Origin: Rallus limicola
Taxonomy: Eukaryota; Chordata; Aves; Gruiformes; Rallidae
Length of the DNA: 64,000 nt
Assembly: GCA_022605955.1 (NCBI GenBank)
Contig: JAKCOZ010000011.1
Coordinates: forward strand, 2,476,537 to 2,540,536
Direction: 5' to 3'
Part shown: in pieces, positions 20,106-32,584 of the stretch
Layout of the letters: each line of letters opens with the position of its first letter
Numbering within the stretch: the first letter of the stretch is position 1
Program-made: the position numbers and the translations under genes
The notes under the pieces: model-generated
What the model was told of the DNA's origin: nothing
The model's database searches: none
The model's input: the letters and a program-made list of their open reading frames with translations, nothing else

Positions 20106-20785
20106 GTTTTGCCATCCCCAAGAATGGCAGTTCCACCAGCTACACTACCTGTCAGTACAGTACTTGGCTTCAGTACACATCAGAGGTTTAGAGCTGCTTT
20201 TCCCCATGCCCTTCAGTTTGCCTTGAGAGATGCTCAATCTCATCTCCCAGCCTCTCAGTGCTACGAGGTTTCTACAGTTGGCTTTCATTTGCACAACCTC
20301 AAAAGATCCAACATCATCAGCAAATACACCATCAATAACACCAGATTTGTTCCACAAATATATAATCCACATCATCGGATTTGCCCACCTCCCAGCCCCA
20401 GGATCCCGTTAACAACCCTCCTCTCTTGCAAAACGTTCTGTTGCTTGTCCTGTAATCAGTGACAAACCATTTTACACCATCTCATGCTCATGGCAGCATG
20501 CTTTTTTGCACAGCCTTTGGTAAGGGTCTTTGAAAAAACTCACAGGAACACAACCAGATTTACACACTCACTGGTGCTGATGAAGAGCTATAGCAGTTCT
20601 AATTACCAAGACCCATGTGGACCCTTCCCCAACTTTATGCACTTCACCTCTCTGTTCTCTGTTCTAATTACTAGCAATTTCCTCTGGACAAACAGTTCAG
20701 ATTTGGGTTTCTTTGGCATTCTTCAATGCATACACTATGGCCTGATGTTCTTCACATCATACAAACAGGAGGGGAATCAACTTTT
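20106..20785. other. Intergenic sequence, nothing recognised
   Basis: Open frames up to about 165 codons occur near 20484-20984, but the end of that frame runs into CR1 sequence and the rest has no recognisable domain. Confidence 0.45.
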
Positions 20786-21088
20786 TAAAAGGGTAGCCAC
20801 TGGCAGGACAAGGGGGAATGGATTAAAGCTAAAGGAAGGAAAGTTTAAATTAGATATTAGGGGGAAGTTTTTTACAGAGAGAGTGGGGAGGGGATGGAAC
20901 AGGCTGCCCAGAGAGGTGGTGGGTGCCCCATCCCTGGGGGTGTTCAAGGCCAGTTTGGATGGGACCCTGGGCAACCTTGTTTAGCTCCAGTCCTGGAGGT
21001 TGGTGTCCCTGCCTGTGGCAGGGGGGTTGGAACTCTGTGATCCTTGGGGTCCCTTCCAGCCCAGACCAGTCTGTGATTCTATGATTCA
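20786..21088 (+). mobile_element. CR1 LINE 3' part
   Basis: GGCAGGACAAGGGGGAATGG, AACAGGCTGCCCAGAGAGGTGG, then the tail CAGTCTGTGATTCTATGATTC. It is closely similar to 24545-24900. Confidence 0.92.
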
Positions 21089-21872
21089 CTTTACACCCTG
21101 ACCCGCTGTGCTGCCTGGCAGGCTTCTTAATCCAGTCGTGTTTGGAAAAGGATTGTTAATTTGTTCATGCTCTGAGAAAGTTGTTCTTCCAATCTTTTTT
21201 AGTCTACCTTTTTAATAGAATGTATGTTCTCTATTTTTTCCTTGTTTGAACATGAAGTCTTCTTACTTGTAATAGCCTCCTTCGCTCTGATCTTTAATTA
21301 CAGTAGCTTTCTTCTGGTCTTTTTAAAGTCTTTTTTGATACACTCTATGTATTTTCCAGGAGCCTCTAATGCAGTGTCTTTAAACAATATCTCTGCTGCT
21401 TGCAAACATTTCACCCAGTCGTAGCTCTTACTAATTTCCTTTTAACAGGTTGCCTCATGGTTTTTTTCCAGGGCTCCTTTTCAAATCCAAGGCTGCACTG
21501 GTAATATTTTTGGCTTTCTTTTTTCCTCTGACAATGCTGAATCTCAGTACATTATGGCTTCTTGTACAGACCGTCTCTTTGGTAATACCAGAGCGAATCT
21601 GGGCTGCACTGGTTCCTTCTCCACTGACCACACCTCCATCATCCCTCCCTGGCTATCGAGGAGTAACTCCTTTACAGTCCTCCCTTTGGGTGTGGGATTT
21701 CAGACTGTTGGCATCAGTGCTGCTTGTTGTTGATAGAGTTAACTTACTTATTTAATGCAACTCTTCTGTTTTCTGTAATGGTGGCACAATGCAAATTACT
21801 CCTTCTCTTCTATAATTTATAGTTTGCTCTGATAGTGTCCTGATTATCCTCTCCCCAGTAATTTTCTGCAAT
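21089..21872. other. Intergenic sequence, nothing recognised
   Basis: T-rich, with no gene signal. Confidence 0.45.
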
Positions 21873-22066
21873 GCCTACTACATCCTGCACTCAAAGGCAC
21901 ACCATCCAGTTCATCCACCCTGTCTTTTATACCATTTGTATCAATGTGAGGAGCACATCAACTACCATCCTTTACATTCACACTGGGAGGCTGTACAGCC
22001 AAGAAGGACAAGCTGAAGGTCAGGAGAACAACTTCATAGCTGGAAGCTTGAGTTTGGACTCATGGC
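21873..22066 (-). repeat. Inverted duplication, right copy
   Basis: CCTACTACATCCTGCACTCAAAGGC to GTTTGGACTCATGGC, the inverse of 19751-20105 without its middle part. Confidence 0.8.
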
Positions 22067-22140
22067 TTTTTTAGACCAGGGAGTCCAGAGCTGGACACAA
22101 TACTCCAAGTGGGGCCTGACCAGGGCAGAGGAGGTTTGGT
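22067..22140 (-). mobile_element. CR1 LINE internal fragment
   Basis: GGAGTCCAGAGCTGGACACAATACTCCAAGTGGGGCCTGACC is reversed CR1 sequence upstream of the 3' region. Confidence 0.7.
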
Positions 22141-22505
22141 GGGTTTTTTTGCAGCGGTCATTACTCTCCCTCATGGGAAGCTGTCTTTGGGGAAAGGTAA
22201 CTATTGCATGCTTTCCTGGCATCCAGTTAGATCTTGGAATGCTTAAAATGATAGGAAAAATGCATTTCCCATTGACTTCTTTGGGAGCAGCTTGCACATT
22301 ACTGCAGGCAGATGGTATGATGTATATTAAATTATCACTTATGTCGGGGGGCTTATTTTAAGGATGGAAGTGTCGTCTCTTGGTATTTGTGCCAGAACTG
22401 CTCATCCCTAAACCAGGGTTTTTGTATCCTTCCAGCTATCCTGGAAAAATATTTGAAGGAACACATCCAAAGACAGGTAAAAACTGGATCATTTTGCTCT
22501 TGAGC
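22141..22505. other. Spacer, nothing recognised
   Basis: No coding or repeat signal seen. Confidence 0.4.
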
Positions 22506-22598
22506 TAGGGAGTCTGCTTTGGCAGGGGGGTTGGACCCGATGATCTCTGGAGGTCCCTTCCAACCCCTAGAGCTCTGTGATTCTGTGAGTCTGTGATC
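22506..22598 (+). mobile_element. CR1 LINE 3' tail
   Basis: GCTTTGGCAGGGGGGTTGGACC to AGCTCTGTGATTCTGTGAGTCTGTGA. Confidence 0.88.
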
Positions 22599-24544
22599 TT
22601 TTAATGAAAAGGGAAAGCAGTTTTAAAATCCCTGTGAATAAAAGAAGGGCCCAAATTGGCATTAATTGTGCCAAAGGCAAATGTCCCCCAGACTTCATTG
22701 TAAATCTCCTTCGCTCAGGTGAAGGTTCACATTGACGAACAGTGACAACATGAATAAGTAGTGCAAACATGACTGGTAAAGACCAAGGAGTCTAAAGCAA
22801 ATGCTGAGTCATCAGCAATATTTATAACCTTCCACGCTCAGAATAGAAGACACCGAGGGACTGCAATTACAGAGATATGACAAATGCTGAATTTTTAATG
22901 ACTCCAGCTGTAGGACACTTCATTGTCCCAGAACACTGCTGCTGAAAGTCATGACCTGTGTTTAATCTGTGTACACAGGTTGTAAGTTACACTCAGTCCA
23001 GTTTGTCCATAAAAGTACTGAGTATCTCAAAAGTTATGACCAGTTTTTCAGGTATCCATACCCCATTCCCCCACCCCCAGCTTTACTCCTCTTCATAATC
23101 CACCTTTATAATGGACTGTTCTCCTTTGTCGCTTACAACCCTCTTACACCCATTTTGGTGCCTTATACCAGACAGTTATCAAAACACACTCTTCTCTGGA
23201 TGATCTGTGCTTTAATCCACTTCACTGGTGCTAAACTAGCCTAGTGATTCCACCCCACCAGCACAAGAAGCTGTATTCAATACACAGCACCTGCTCTGGG
23301 CTTGTTATGGCTGTGGGATACTCTGTCCCATTTGGAATGTTAAGTTCCTGGGGGGGCAGAAGAGGTGACAAAGTCCCACTTGCTCCCCTGGGATCGTTGA
23401 TGATCTGGACCTGTGCCTTCCTGTATGTTCTGCATAGCAATACTCTGCATAGTGATTCCAATAAAGAACAGAATCAAAAGCCAGTACATCCCATGGATGA
23501 TAAAGAAGATAATTTAATAGGCAGTCAGATATATTTTACATATGCTGATAATTTATTTTCTTCCAAATAGAATATTACCTGGCATTTAATTTCCCTCAAG
23601 AATCCAGATGCTGCCAGGAAACGTCCTGATATTTTAGTTTTAAACCAAGAGGCATTTCAGGTGTCTCTTAATCCATTTTATTATGATTTCTCCAATGAAA
23701 CTATCTCAGATATACAACCTTTCCATTTACATCAGCACCTGAGTGCATTTTGCCAGGCAATGACAGGCTGTGCTGCGTATCTATTCCCAGAAGAGCTTTC
23801 TGTGTTGCAATTCAATAATCACTGTTATTGCTGGATGCCAGAGCAAAAATAAGATATCTGTGGTCAAAGCCCTGAAAAATTCCTCATCGCCTTTAATGAA
23901 ATACCAGCTGTATTTTATTTTCATGCCATTTTCTTCTGCAGGGAGGTGAGGAAACAGCTCACGCTTGGTAAAGATCATCCTTTCAGAGCAGAGTCAACGC
24001 CTGGTTTGTAGGAACTGCAGTGGAGGAAGGAGCCCACCAGAGGGCTCAGGGATGCAGCCTGCATCCCTGGACCAGCATCCCTGGACCAGCATCCCTACGA
24101 TGCTGCTGGCCAGTGCGAAGCAGTGCCCAGAGGGAAAGCTCGTCTGTTCAATCATATTCACCGGGCTCCTTCAAACATCTCATGTAGGGCGAGCAAATAA
24201 ACAAGCAGTCCCAATATCATCAGCTTTTATTGCTGTGGATAGTATCCTATGTGTATTTTTAATCTTTCACCTGGGTATTTCTCACAAACTTTACTAACAG
24301 CAGGGAGTGTTGCTGTAGGGTAATATATGATCACACTTAAAGCTTATGAAGGTCCCTTTCGTTTTTATAGCACCGGCACAGCGGGCTCTGCTGAGCACCA
24401 CATGAGCACATTTATAAAAAGCTTATTACAGCATATAGCACAGGAGATGGGGTGGGGGTTTTTTTATCCCTGTATGGGAAACCAGCACTATTAAATATGA
24501 TTATTTCCTTGAGTAGGGCAGTGTAAACAACTCCTCTGCCATTT
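22599..24544. other. Intergenic sequence with small tandem repeat
   Basis: A 14-bp unit (GCATCCCTGGACCA) is repeated about 2.6 times at 24061-24097. AATAAAG near 23460 follows a CpG-poor block that could be an LTR end, but I cannot identify a family. Confidence 0.4.
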
Positions 24545-24900
24545 TCAGCCTGGAGAAGAGAAGGCTGCTTCTGGGGGGGACCTCATTGCAGCCTGCCTGT
24601 CCCTGAAGGGAGCAGAGGAACAGGAGGGGAATGGGCTTGTTCCAAGGGCAGAGACTGGCAGGACAAAGGGGATGAATTAAAGCTAAAGGAAGGAAGGTTT
24701 AAATTGGATATTAGGGGAAGTTCTTTGCAGAGAGAGTGGTGAGAGGCTGGAACGGGCTGCCCAGAGAGGGGGTGGGTGCCCCATCCCTGGGGGTGTTCAA
24801 GGACAGGTTGGCTGGGGCCCTGGGCAGGGGTTTTGGAGCTCTCTGATCCTTGGGGTCCCTTCCAGCCCAGACCAGTCTGTGATTCTGTGATTCTATGATT
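24545..24900 (+). mobile_element. CR1 LINE 3' part
   Basis: TTCAGCCTGGAGAAGAGAAGGC to CAGTCTGTGATTCTGTGATTCTATGATT. Confidence 0.92.
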
Positions 24901-25384
24901 TGTTTTTATAAAGTCATCAGTGCCACCACATACAAACCAGTGCTGGCTGGCAAAGCCAAGGGATCTACATGACACAGATGCATTTAACCTGCAGAACATG
25001 TTTCTGTGGCATAATTTTCCACCAAAAAACCCTGAATTGATTCCATTGTTTGGAGTTTTTAATATTTTTTTTATTGTGTGGTTTTGCTGACAGATGGAAA
25101 CAGAATCACAAAGAAATCCACAATAATTTGTCCAAGTGTAGATCTGTGCATGTAAGCAAAACAGACTGACAAAAATACATGTTAGGTGACATGTCAGACT
25201 TTTTCTGCTCATCTCTTACAAGTCAATGTGCTAAGAAAAAAATACCCTTGCTTTACTTCCAGAAGCGACATTTTTAAAGGTTTTTAAGATATCCTGTGTC
25301 ACCTGCAGAATTTATTACAGGGCATTATAAAGGAAATGCAGTTAGCATTTATTTGTGTTTCCATGGTAGATCACATCAGCACCT
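24901..25384. other. Intergenic sequence, nothing recognised
   Basis: AT-rich, without gene signal. Confidence 0.4.
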
Positions 25385-25461
25385 CCAGCAACTCCACTAT
25401 CATGGGAAGAAGACGAAGCACAGACCCCACCAGAGACTTACACTTGTCAAGAACACAGAGA

Positions 25462-25608
25462 CACCATTCAAGGCCAGGTTGGATGGGGCCCTGGGCAACC
25501 TTGTGTAGCTCCAGGCCTGGAGGTTGGTGGCCCTGCCTGTGGCAGGGGGGTTGGAACTCTGTGATCCTTGGGATCCCTTCCAACCCAGATTGTTCTATGA
25601 TTCTATGA
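25462..25608 (+). mobile_element. CR1 LINE 3' end inserted in copy B
   Basis: TTCAAGGCCAGGTTGGATGGGG to GATTGTTCTATGATTCTATGAT. Confidence 0.9.
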
Positions 25609-25696
25609 TCACTAGTTTTTGGTGACAGTCATCTCCAAGAAGTAGGACTGAAAAAATCTATTTATTTATATGTTTATATTCCTAATATAGAAATTA

Positions 25697-25883
25697 TAAA
25701 ATCATGGGTTTGTTTGGAAGGAACCTTAGAGATCATTTTGTTCCAACACCCCTGCTATGGACAAGAACACTTACCACTGGACCAAGGTGCTCAAAGCCCC
25801 ATCCAACCTGGCCTTGAAGACTTCCAGGGAGGGGGCATCCACCACTTCCCTGGGCAACCTCTTCAATTTAGTCCTATTTTATT
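25697..25883 (-). mobile_element. CR1 LINE 3' fragment
   Basis: AAAATCATGGGTTTGTTTGG to TCCCTGGGCAACCTCTTC. This is the counterpart of 18396-18526. Confidence 0.82.
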
Positions 25884-25885
25884 TA

Positions 25886-26149
25886 TTTGTATAAATAAAG
25901 AGCAGCATGCTGTGCAGTTGTTGTAATGTTACACTGAAGTATAGGGATGCTTTATGTGTTATCATTACTTACATCTTCACTTTTCATAGCTTAAATCAAT
26001 AAAAGCCCTTAGTATCATTTAGTCACTTGGATGGATTTCTTTGAAGGTACTTAAAGGTTGTGATAACATGGAAGAACTCAAAAGAAGTTAGTTTAGCAAA
26101 TATGAACTTGGGGTTCAAGAGGAGGAAAAGGTTTTAGTGAGGGAGGAAA
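25886..26149. other. Spacer, nothing recognised
   Basis: AT-rich sequence without recognised features. Confidence 0.4.
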
Positions 26150-26345
26150 GGAATGTCAAGGATTAGGACAGAGCCTTGGGACAGGCTGCCCAAGGGGGTG
26201 TGGAGTTTCCTTCTCCGGAGAGATTCCAGCCCCATCTAGATGCTGACCTCTGTGCCCTGTCCTAGGGACCCTGCTTTGGCAGGGGCTTGGACCCCATGGG
26301 CTCTGGAGGTCCCTTCCAACCCCTACAGCTCTGTGACTCTGTGAC
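26150..26345 (+). mobile_element. CR1 LINE 3' end
   Basis: GGGACAGGCTGCCCAAGGGGG to CTACAGCTCTGTGACTCTGTGAC. Confidence 0.88.
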
Positions 26346-27634
26346 ATGGGTAAGGAACATGTGGAGTGGGGAAGGTAAAATACATATGATGGGAATGGGA
26401 AGGACACTGTGCTGAATACTTTATGTTGGAATGGGTGGCCAATGTGTAATGTCAGTAATATTTTTATGGGCTTGAAATTTGCTTTAAAATTTGGCATTTT
26501 TCCTAGGTAGAGGAAACAATTTCTGCCTAACTTCAGTTATAAAAAAACCCAAATAAACTATGAATGCCAACCTACTCACCAGGGCACTTGACATGAGTTG
26601 AATGAACTAAACCTCTCTCAGTCCATCCTATCTGCTCTACTCTCCTGTTTTAAGATGGGATGAATTATGCTCTAAGCCACTCCTCTTGCTTTGTTTGTAC
26701 AGAAAAAATGTAGGTGGCCAGCTGGGATGTGATGCTGTACTCTAAACAGCTGAAGTTAGGTGCCATCCAACCCACTGAACCTCCTTTTCCTTCTCCCTCA
26801 CCTGCAGTGATTCCATGGAAGTCCATCCTGCCAAACAAGAGTTGAGGGTGATAAAATCACAGACATCCCAAAACAAATTGTACAGGAAATATTTATTGAG
26901 AGATTTATTACCAAAGGTAGTGTTTTCCCAAAAGAAGGGCTGTGTCATGGTGGCTTCCAAACATGGAAATCTCTGTTACCCTTTCAGATTTGAGGCAGGG
27001 AATGATGTGAAGGATGATCAACCCTGATGGGTGCACCTCCAGCAGCACTTCAGTGCACCCAGTAATTTGCTCCCTTGTAGACTGGAACGTGACCTCCAGA
27101 ATGTTTTGTACCACAGTGGGAAATCTTGATTTAAAAACCCCAGGGTTGAGCCTCAGCTGCTGGTAACTTCTTTTAAGTCCTGGAAATGTGAGAAGCTACA
27201 CCACTGAAGGAGATCTCTCCTAGCCTGGCTGCAAAGTGTTAATTCAGTTCTAGCAGGTGTTTGCATCTCTGCAGGACTCAAACCCAACCGTGACAGACAA
27301 CCCAGCACCAAGATGTTTGACAACTAAAGCCTTTTCATGTCTGGGTAGGACTTGGCTCAGGATTCAGACACATTTTAGGTGTCTACATACAGATGTGGCA
27401 CCTGAACTCTGAAGACAGGTAGGGGTTTTGTTAGATGGCCACTGGAAACCAGGGATCATTTCACAGCTCTCCTCACACTGCTGATGGTAGGACATTTTTT
27501 CACCATGTGGGCGCTGGAAGCCCTTTGAAATGCTCCACAGCATCTGAGATGTGTGCATGGAGCTTGCAGGCATGACAGGTGTTTGGGAGGTGTCAGCCCA
27601 GAAGGTGTAAGCCGAGAAGGCCAACTGCATCCTG
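26346..27634. other. Intergenic sequence, nothing recognised
   Basis: No gene or repeat recognised. Confidence 0.45.
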
Positions 27635-28095
27635 AGCTGCATCCCCAGGAATATGGCCAGCTGATGGAGAGAGGGGATCCTGCCCCTCTGCTCTGCTCTG
27701 CTCTGCTCTGGGGAGACCTCACCTGCAGTGCTGGGTCCAGCTCTGGAGCCCTCAGCACAAGAAGGACATGGAGCTGTTGGAGCAGGGCCAGAGGAGGCCA
27801 CAAAAATGATCCCAGGGCTGGAGCAGCTTCTGCTGTGAAGCCAGGCTGGGAGAGCTGGGCTGGTTCAGCCTGGAGAAGAGAAGGCTCCAGGGGACCTTAT
27901 AGCCCCTTCCAGTCCCTGAAAGGTGCGTATCACTGGCCCAGGTTGCCCAGAGAGGTGGTGGGGGCCCAACCCTGGAGATACTCAAGGTCAGGCTCTGAAC
28001 AACCTGACCTAGTGAAGATGTCTCACTGCAGGGTGGGACTAGATGACCTCTAAAGGTCTCTTACAACCTAACACATCTATGATTCTATGATTCTG
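27635..28095 (+). mobile_element. CR1 LINE 3' part with CTCTG expansion
   Basis: GATCCTGCCCCTCTGCTCTG to the tail CATCTATGATTCTATGATTCT. The CTCTG motif is repeated about five times here but only about twice in the related copy at 54692. Confidence 0.92.
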
Positions 28096-28767
28096 AGATC
28101 AGTGCCATACTGGAGGAGCACCTAAAGCACAGATGATGTGCTCCAGGGCACCATGAATGCTGCTACACACCAAAGCACAGGCAACCTAAGCACAGGCAAC
28201 CTTGCTGTCCTGGGTTAAGAGATGCAGCTGGTGATACAGCAACTCAGGTCTGTTACTTCCAAAAAACCCTGTGGCACTTGCAGCTCCCAGTCCCCTTGAT
28301 CGAAACCCCTTTGAACCAGTTTTGTCTCTTCAGACACAAGGGTTTGTTCTGAGGAAAATACATGGTTTTTTCAGAGATCTTGTTACCTGACCAGTCCCAA
28401 AACGTGACTGCAATGAGGCAATCATCTTAAGGTCAGTGTGTTTCCAGCCATGCCACATCAGCATCAGTCCTACGCTTCCTTATTTGACATTTTTATTATC
28501 AAGGACATGAAAAATGATTTCCAACTGCTAGCAGCTGACCCAAAAACTGCAGGAGCAGACAGGGGATTGGAAGAAGGCTCTATGAGTGATTTAAATGGTG
28601 CTAAGGACAAGGCATAGAACATCATTTTCAATATATCTGCCATAATCTTCTATCTATTTCTATATATTGGTAATAAATACCTTAGAAGCCCTTGGGAGTT
28701 GAAGCAGTATAGCTCTGAGGTGGGAAGGTCTAAAGCTACCCTTGGAAGAATGTAAAACCAAGCAGGA
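28096..28767. other. Intergenic sequence, nothing recognised
   Basis: Contains a small duplication of AAGCACAGGCAACCT (28174 and 28189), and nothing else of note. Confidence 0.45.
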
Positions 28768-29310
28768 ATCACAGAATCACCAGGTTGGAAAAGACCTTTA
28801 AGATCATCAAGTCCAACCGTCCCTGTCCTGTGCTAAACCATATCCCTCTGTTCAACACCCCCAGGGGTGGGGACTCAGCCCCCTCCCTGGGCAGCCTGTG
28901 CCACAGCCCCACAGCTCTGCCAGGGAAGAACTTTGCCCTCCCAGCTGAGCTGAGCCTGCCCTGGCCCAGCTTGAGCCCATTGCCCCTTGTCCCAGTTCCT
29001 GTCCCCTGGCTGAAGAGACCAGTGCCCACCTCTCTGCACCCTCCTGGCAGGGCAGGGCAGGTGGGGAGAAGGGCTCCCCTCAGCCTCCTCTTCTCCAGGC
29101 TCAACATCCCCAGCTCCCTCAGCTGCTCCTCAGAGGATTTGCCCTCCAGCCCCTTCCCCAGCCTGGTTGCCCTTCTCTGCACTCACTCCAGCCCCTCCAT
29201 GTCCTTCTGATGCTGAGGAGCCCAGAACTGGCCCCAGCACTGGAGATGCAGCTTCCCCAGTGCCCAGCCCAGGGGCACAATCCCTGCCCTGGCCCTGCTG
29301 GGCAAACTTT
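28768..29310 (-). mobile_element. CR1 LINE 3' part
   Basis: AATCACAGAATCACCAGGTTGG to CAGCACTGGAGATGCAGCTTCCCC and beyond. Confidence 0.92.
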
Positions 29311-30584
29311 GGTTTGACCGGTACCAGGACGCTGCAGTCATTATTCACACCTTCAGCAAAGTTAAAAAATAAATACTAAAACCAGGAAATACGTTGGATG
29401 AAAACCTGGAGAGGGTTCAGAGAAGAATAATTAGAAAACATACTTCACTGCAATAAACTCCCTGAGTCCTGTTTATCTTCTCTTGAGGGATGGCTGCAAC
29501 TCTACAGCAGAAAGTGGGGTAACAAAACCTGGGTGAAAGAAATCTCTTCCTTCTAGGAAAGGCAAGCAAAGATTTAATGGGTGGGAGCTGAAGCTAACCT
29601 AAAAATAATTAACAGTAATCAAGCACTGAACAACTTACTAAAGCCTGTGGAGGACCTTCTTTCAAATTAAAAAGGGATTGCTTTTCTGGGAGATGCACAC
29701 TGAGGCACAAACCTGCCTTCCTGAACAGCATCTTGCCATGGAGGGAGTTACATGGGGCTCTGTTGACTTCAAGATACAGCAAATTTAGCTACACACCTAC
29801 TCAAAACCACAAAGACTAGCAAGTTCAACTCTGAAGGACAGGATCATGGACAATAAATGTCAGGTCCTGGTTAAGCATGCACATTTTAAGCAAGGTCCTA
29901 GGACAGGATGAGTAGATTTTGTGTAGAGCCCCAGCTGAAAGGACACAGGTAAACCCACATCCCTTTTCTTCCTGCTCTGTCTCCCTAGTGCTTCTCTTTT
30001 TTTCCTTCCTCACAGCAAAGGAAACCTTTGGTTTCCCAAAGATTTTTAGTTGTGATCATTACATGGGAATACGAGCACTGAGTAGGTACCTTAATCCAGG
30101 CTTTTCTTCTGGACCCTTCTTAACTGAAATCTGTGTGCAGGTACAGTTTAAGTGTGAAGCACAGCACCTTATAAATAATTACTGGGTTCTGCTGTTGCTT
30201 GGACAGGTAAATCCATATCAAGGAAACTTTTAGAAGTTAGAATGGCATATTCACTCTCCCACACAGACCTCAGCCTGTCCAGCAAGAGAAGGGGACAGCC
30301 CACACTCTCCTGAAATTAGAATTTTACCTAATTTTAAGAGTATTCTGTTTCTACAGAGCCAGGAAACACTTCTGAAAATCAATGGGTTTTGTTTGTTAAT
30401 TGACACAGTGGTTTATTGCTATTTAATACCTCAGACCCTGTCAGGAAGCAGGCACACTGTGTGAAGTGCTGTAGGAACACAGAAGGAAAAACTTGTTTCC
30501 TGCCTGTTAAAAGCTGTAATTGGAAAGTATCAACAGCCCTGCTGCCTCCCACTGCTCCAACCACTGTTTGAGTCCCACCACCTA
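29311..30584. other. Intergenic sequence, possible ancient LINE remnant
   Basis: 29395-29610 (CCTGGAGAGGGTTCAGAGAAG and following) has the look of a very old CR1 in plus orientation. The rest is unassigned. Confidence 0.35.
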
Positions 30585-30748
30585 TCAGAGAATCACCAAG
30601 CTGTAGGGGTTGGAAGGGACCTCAAGAGCCCATCGGGTCCAACCCCCTGCCAAAGCAGGGTCCCTAGGACAGGGCACACAGGTCGGCATCCAGAAAGGGC
30701 TGGAATCTCTCCAGAGAAGGAGACTCCACACCCCCCTGGGCAGCCATT
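30585..30748 (-). mobile_element. CR1 LINE 3' end
   Basis: CAGAGAATCACCAAGCTGTAGGGGTTGG to CACCCCCCTGGGCAGCC. Confidence 0.9.
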
Positions 30749-32584
30749 TTCCTTGCAAAAATGAATGTACCAATGAGGACACCTATGATTTAAGAGATAC
30801 ACACACAATATAAACACACAGGGGCAACCTGTGAGGCATGGAGGATCATTACCAGAGTGGAGACAACGCTGGCATTTCAGCAGTTGGCATTTCAGAGCAT
30901 GTCGAGGCTCTGGAAGATCTCAGCCACTCCACGTGTGAGGCAGAACAACCAGACATTATGTCTGTCCTTCTGCCCTTTATCTCTGACTGACCTTGATTCA
31001 CTGAGGAGGATGCCAGTGGAAATGTAAATGTTCACATGCAGGTAGCAAGGATGCTCACAGGAAGGGTTCAGGCTGGGCATCGTCTCACATGTACAGGTAG
31101 TTTAACTCCTGCAGGAAAATTGCAGCACCAGCCACCGTAACATGAACCTGTGTCCCTTTTAGCAACACATTCTGGGCAGCCAGTGGCACCAGTATAGATA
31201 TATATGGTGAAACAAAGGGTCAGTATAGAACCAGTGGGTACCATCATGGCTTCTAGAGCTGGGAAATAGTGTGACTCGACAGAAGAGCTAATTAGATGAA
31301 TGTGTTTTAAATGAAGTTCACACTTTGTTATCAAGCACTTCTGATTCTTACTACCTTGTAGCATCAAAACATCACAGTTATTTATCACAGGCATCTCTGT
31401 GTTCACTTATTCTTTATTTAATACATTTTCTTCAGGTTCTTGCAAGATTATTTTTTTTTGGAGGTCAACTGAGGTCTTCTCCAGTTCTGAACAAAATTAT
31501 TCCAACTGCATCAAAATGGCATAAAAATTGGAAAAATGACTGCAGTTGTGGGACTACTTGTGCTCTAAGATGTTGTTCACCTTTCAAACATGGGGACAGT
31601 GGATCTGAGAGCAGGGATGGGACAGCTTGTTTCTCTGGTTTCCATCTGAATTCTTCATTTTAAGGAAAGCCTGACTCCTAAAAGATGATTTTCCTGCTTT
31701 TTCTAGATTCTTTTAGGAGCATCTGGGAATTTTCAATATTACTGTAAATATCCAACTCCTTTATAAATATGAATTCAATTCTATGTCTCAAGAGTATGGT
31801 ATCCATGTAAAACCCAGCTTGATTATGAGCTGAATGGAACTGCATTCCTTTGTCACAGACCATTTTTGAGAGAATTATCAAGCCTTCCTCCCACAGAACA
31901 GGCACCAGCCTGTCGTTTTATTACCTTCTCTCCTATTCAGCCAAAAATCCAACTTTTTCAAAACCCTCCAGATGAATTTTACATAGAATCACTATAAAAC
32001 CCTTTCTATAACTTCTCTGCTTTCCCTTACTTGCACATTTCCTGTTCCCATACCCTGAAATTCTCAATCCAAGACCCATGCCTGGTTCACAAACCCTCTT
32101 TGCAGGGTGTTGTTCAAATTCCCCTTCTGTCTGTTGCCCATGACTATAAGCACAGAATGAGCTTCAATTAACACCCAAACACTGCTGTTCTAGCCTTGGT
32201 AAGCCTTCTCCAGTAAGAAACCTGGTGGTTACACATTCAATATGTATTGTATTAACCCCTATAGATATGGTGGCTATTTCCCACAAGTACTTCTACTCTG
32301 TTTGCTTTTTGTTTCCATATTTTTGCTGCAAACACACATGCAGACACTGATCTCTGGAGATGCATGCTACTTAGAGTGTCTTCAAACAAGAAAGTACTCC
32401 ATGAGACTGGCATGATGCAGTGTGTTGGCTAAACAGGTAACACAGGGGAATGCTGCCCCTATCATCAGCTACAAAACTGTGGGGAAAGAAAAGAAAATGT
32501 TATTGTACAGTAAAACATACGACTGTGTGAAGAGCCTGTGTGGCATATTTTGCTGAGTGTGCTTGCACAACCCTTCCTTCCCCA
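30749..32584. other. Intergenic sequence upstream of MSRA
   Basis: No gene or known repeat is recognised in this 1.8-kb stretch. Confidence 0.45.

Larger units (their letters stand above)
25385..25885 (+). repeat. Copy B of the locally duplicated segment
   Basis: It matches 18194-18526 but contains a CR1 (about 25462-25608) between GTCAAGAACA and ATCACTAGTTTTTGG. It keeps the intact tail of the shared reversed CR1 (25697-25883). Confidence 0.8.

Noticed and set aside
23244..23570. Possible solo LTR ending near an AATAAAG
   Set aside because: No TG...CA pair, target duplication or known family could be shown.
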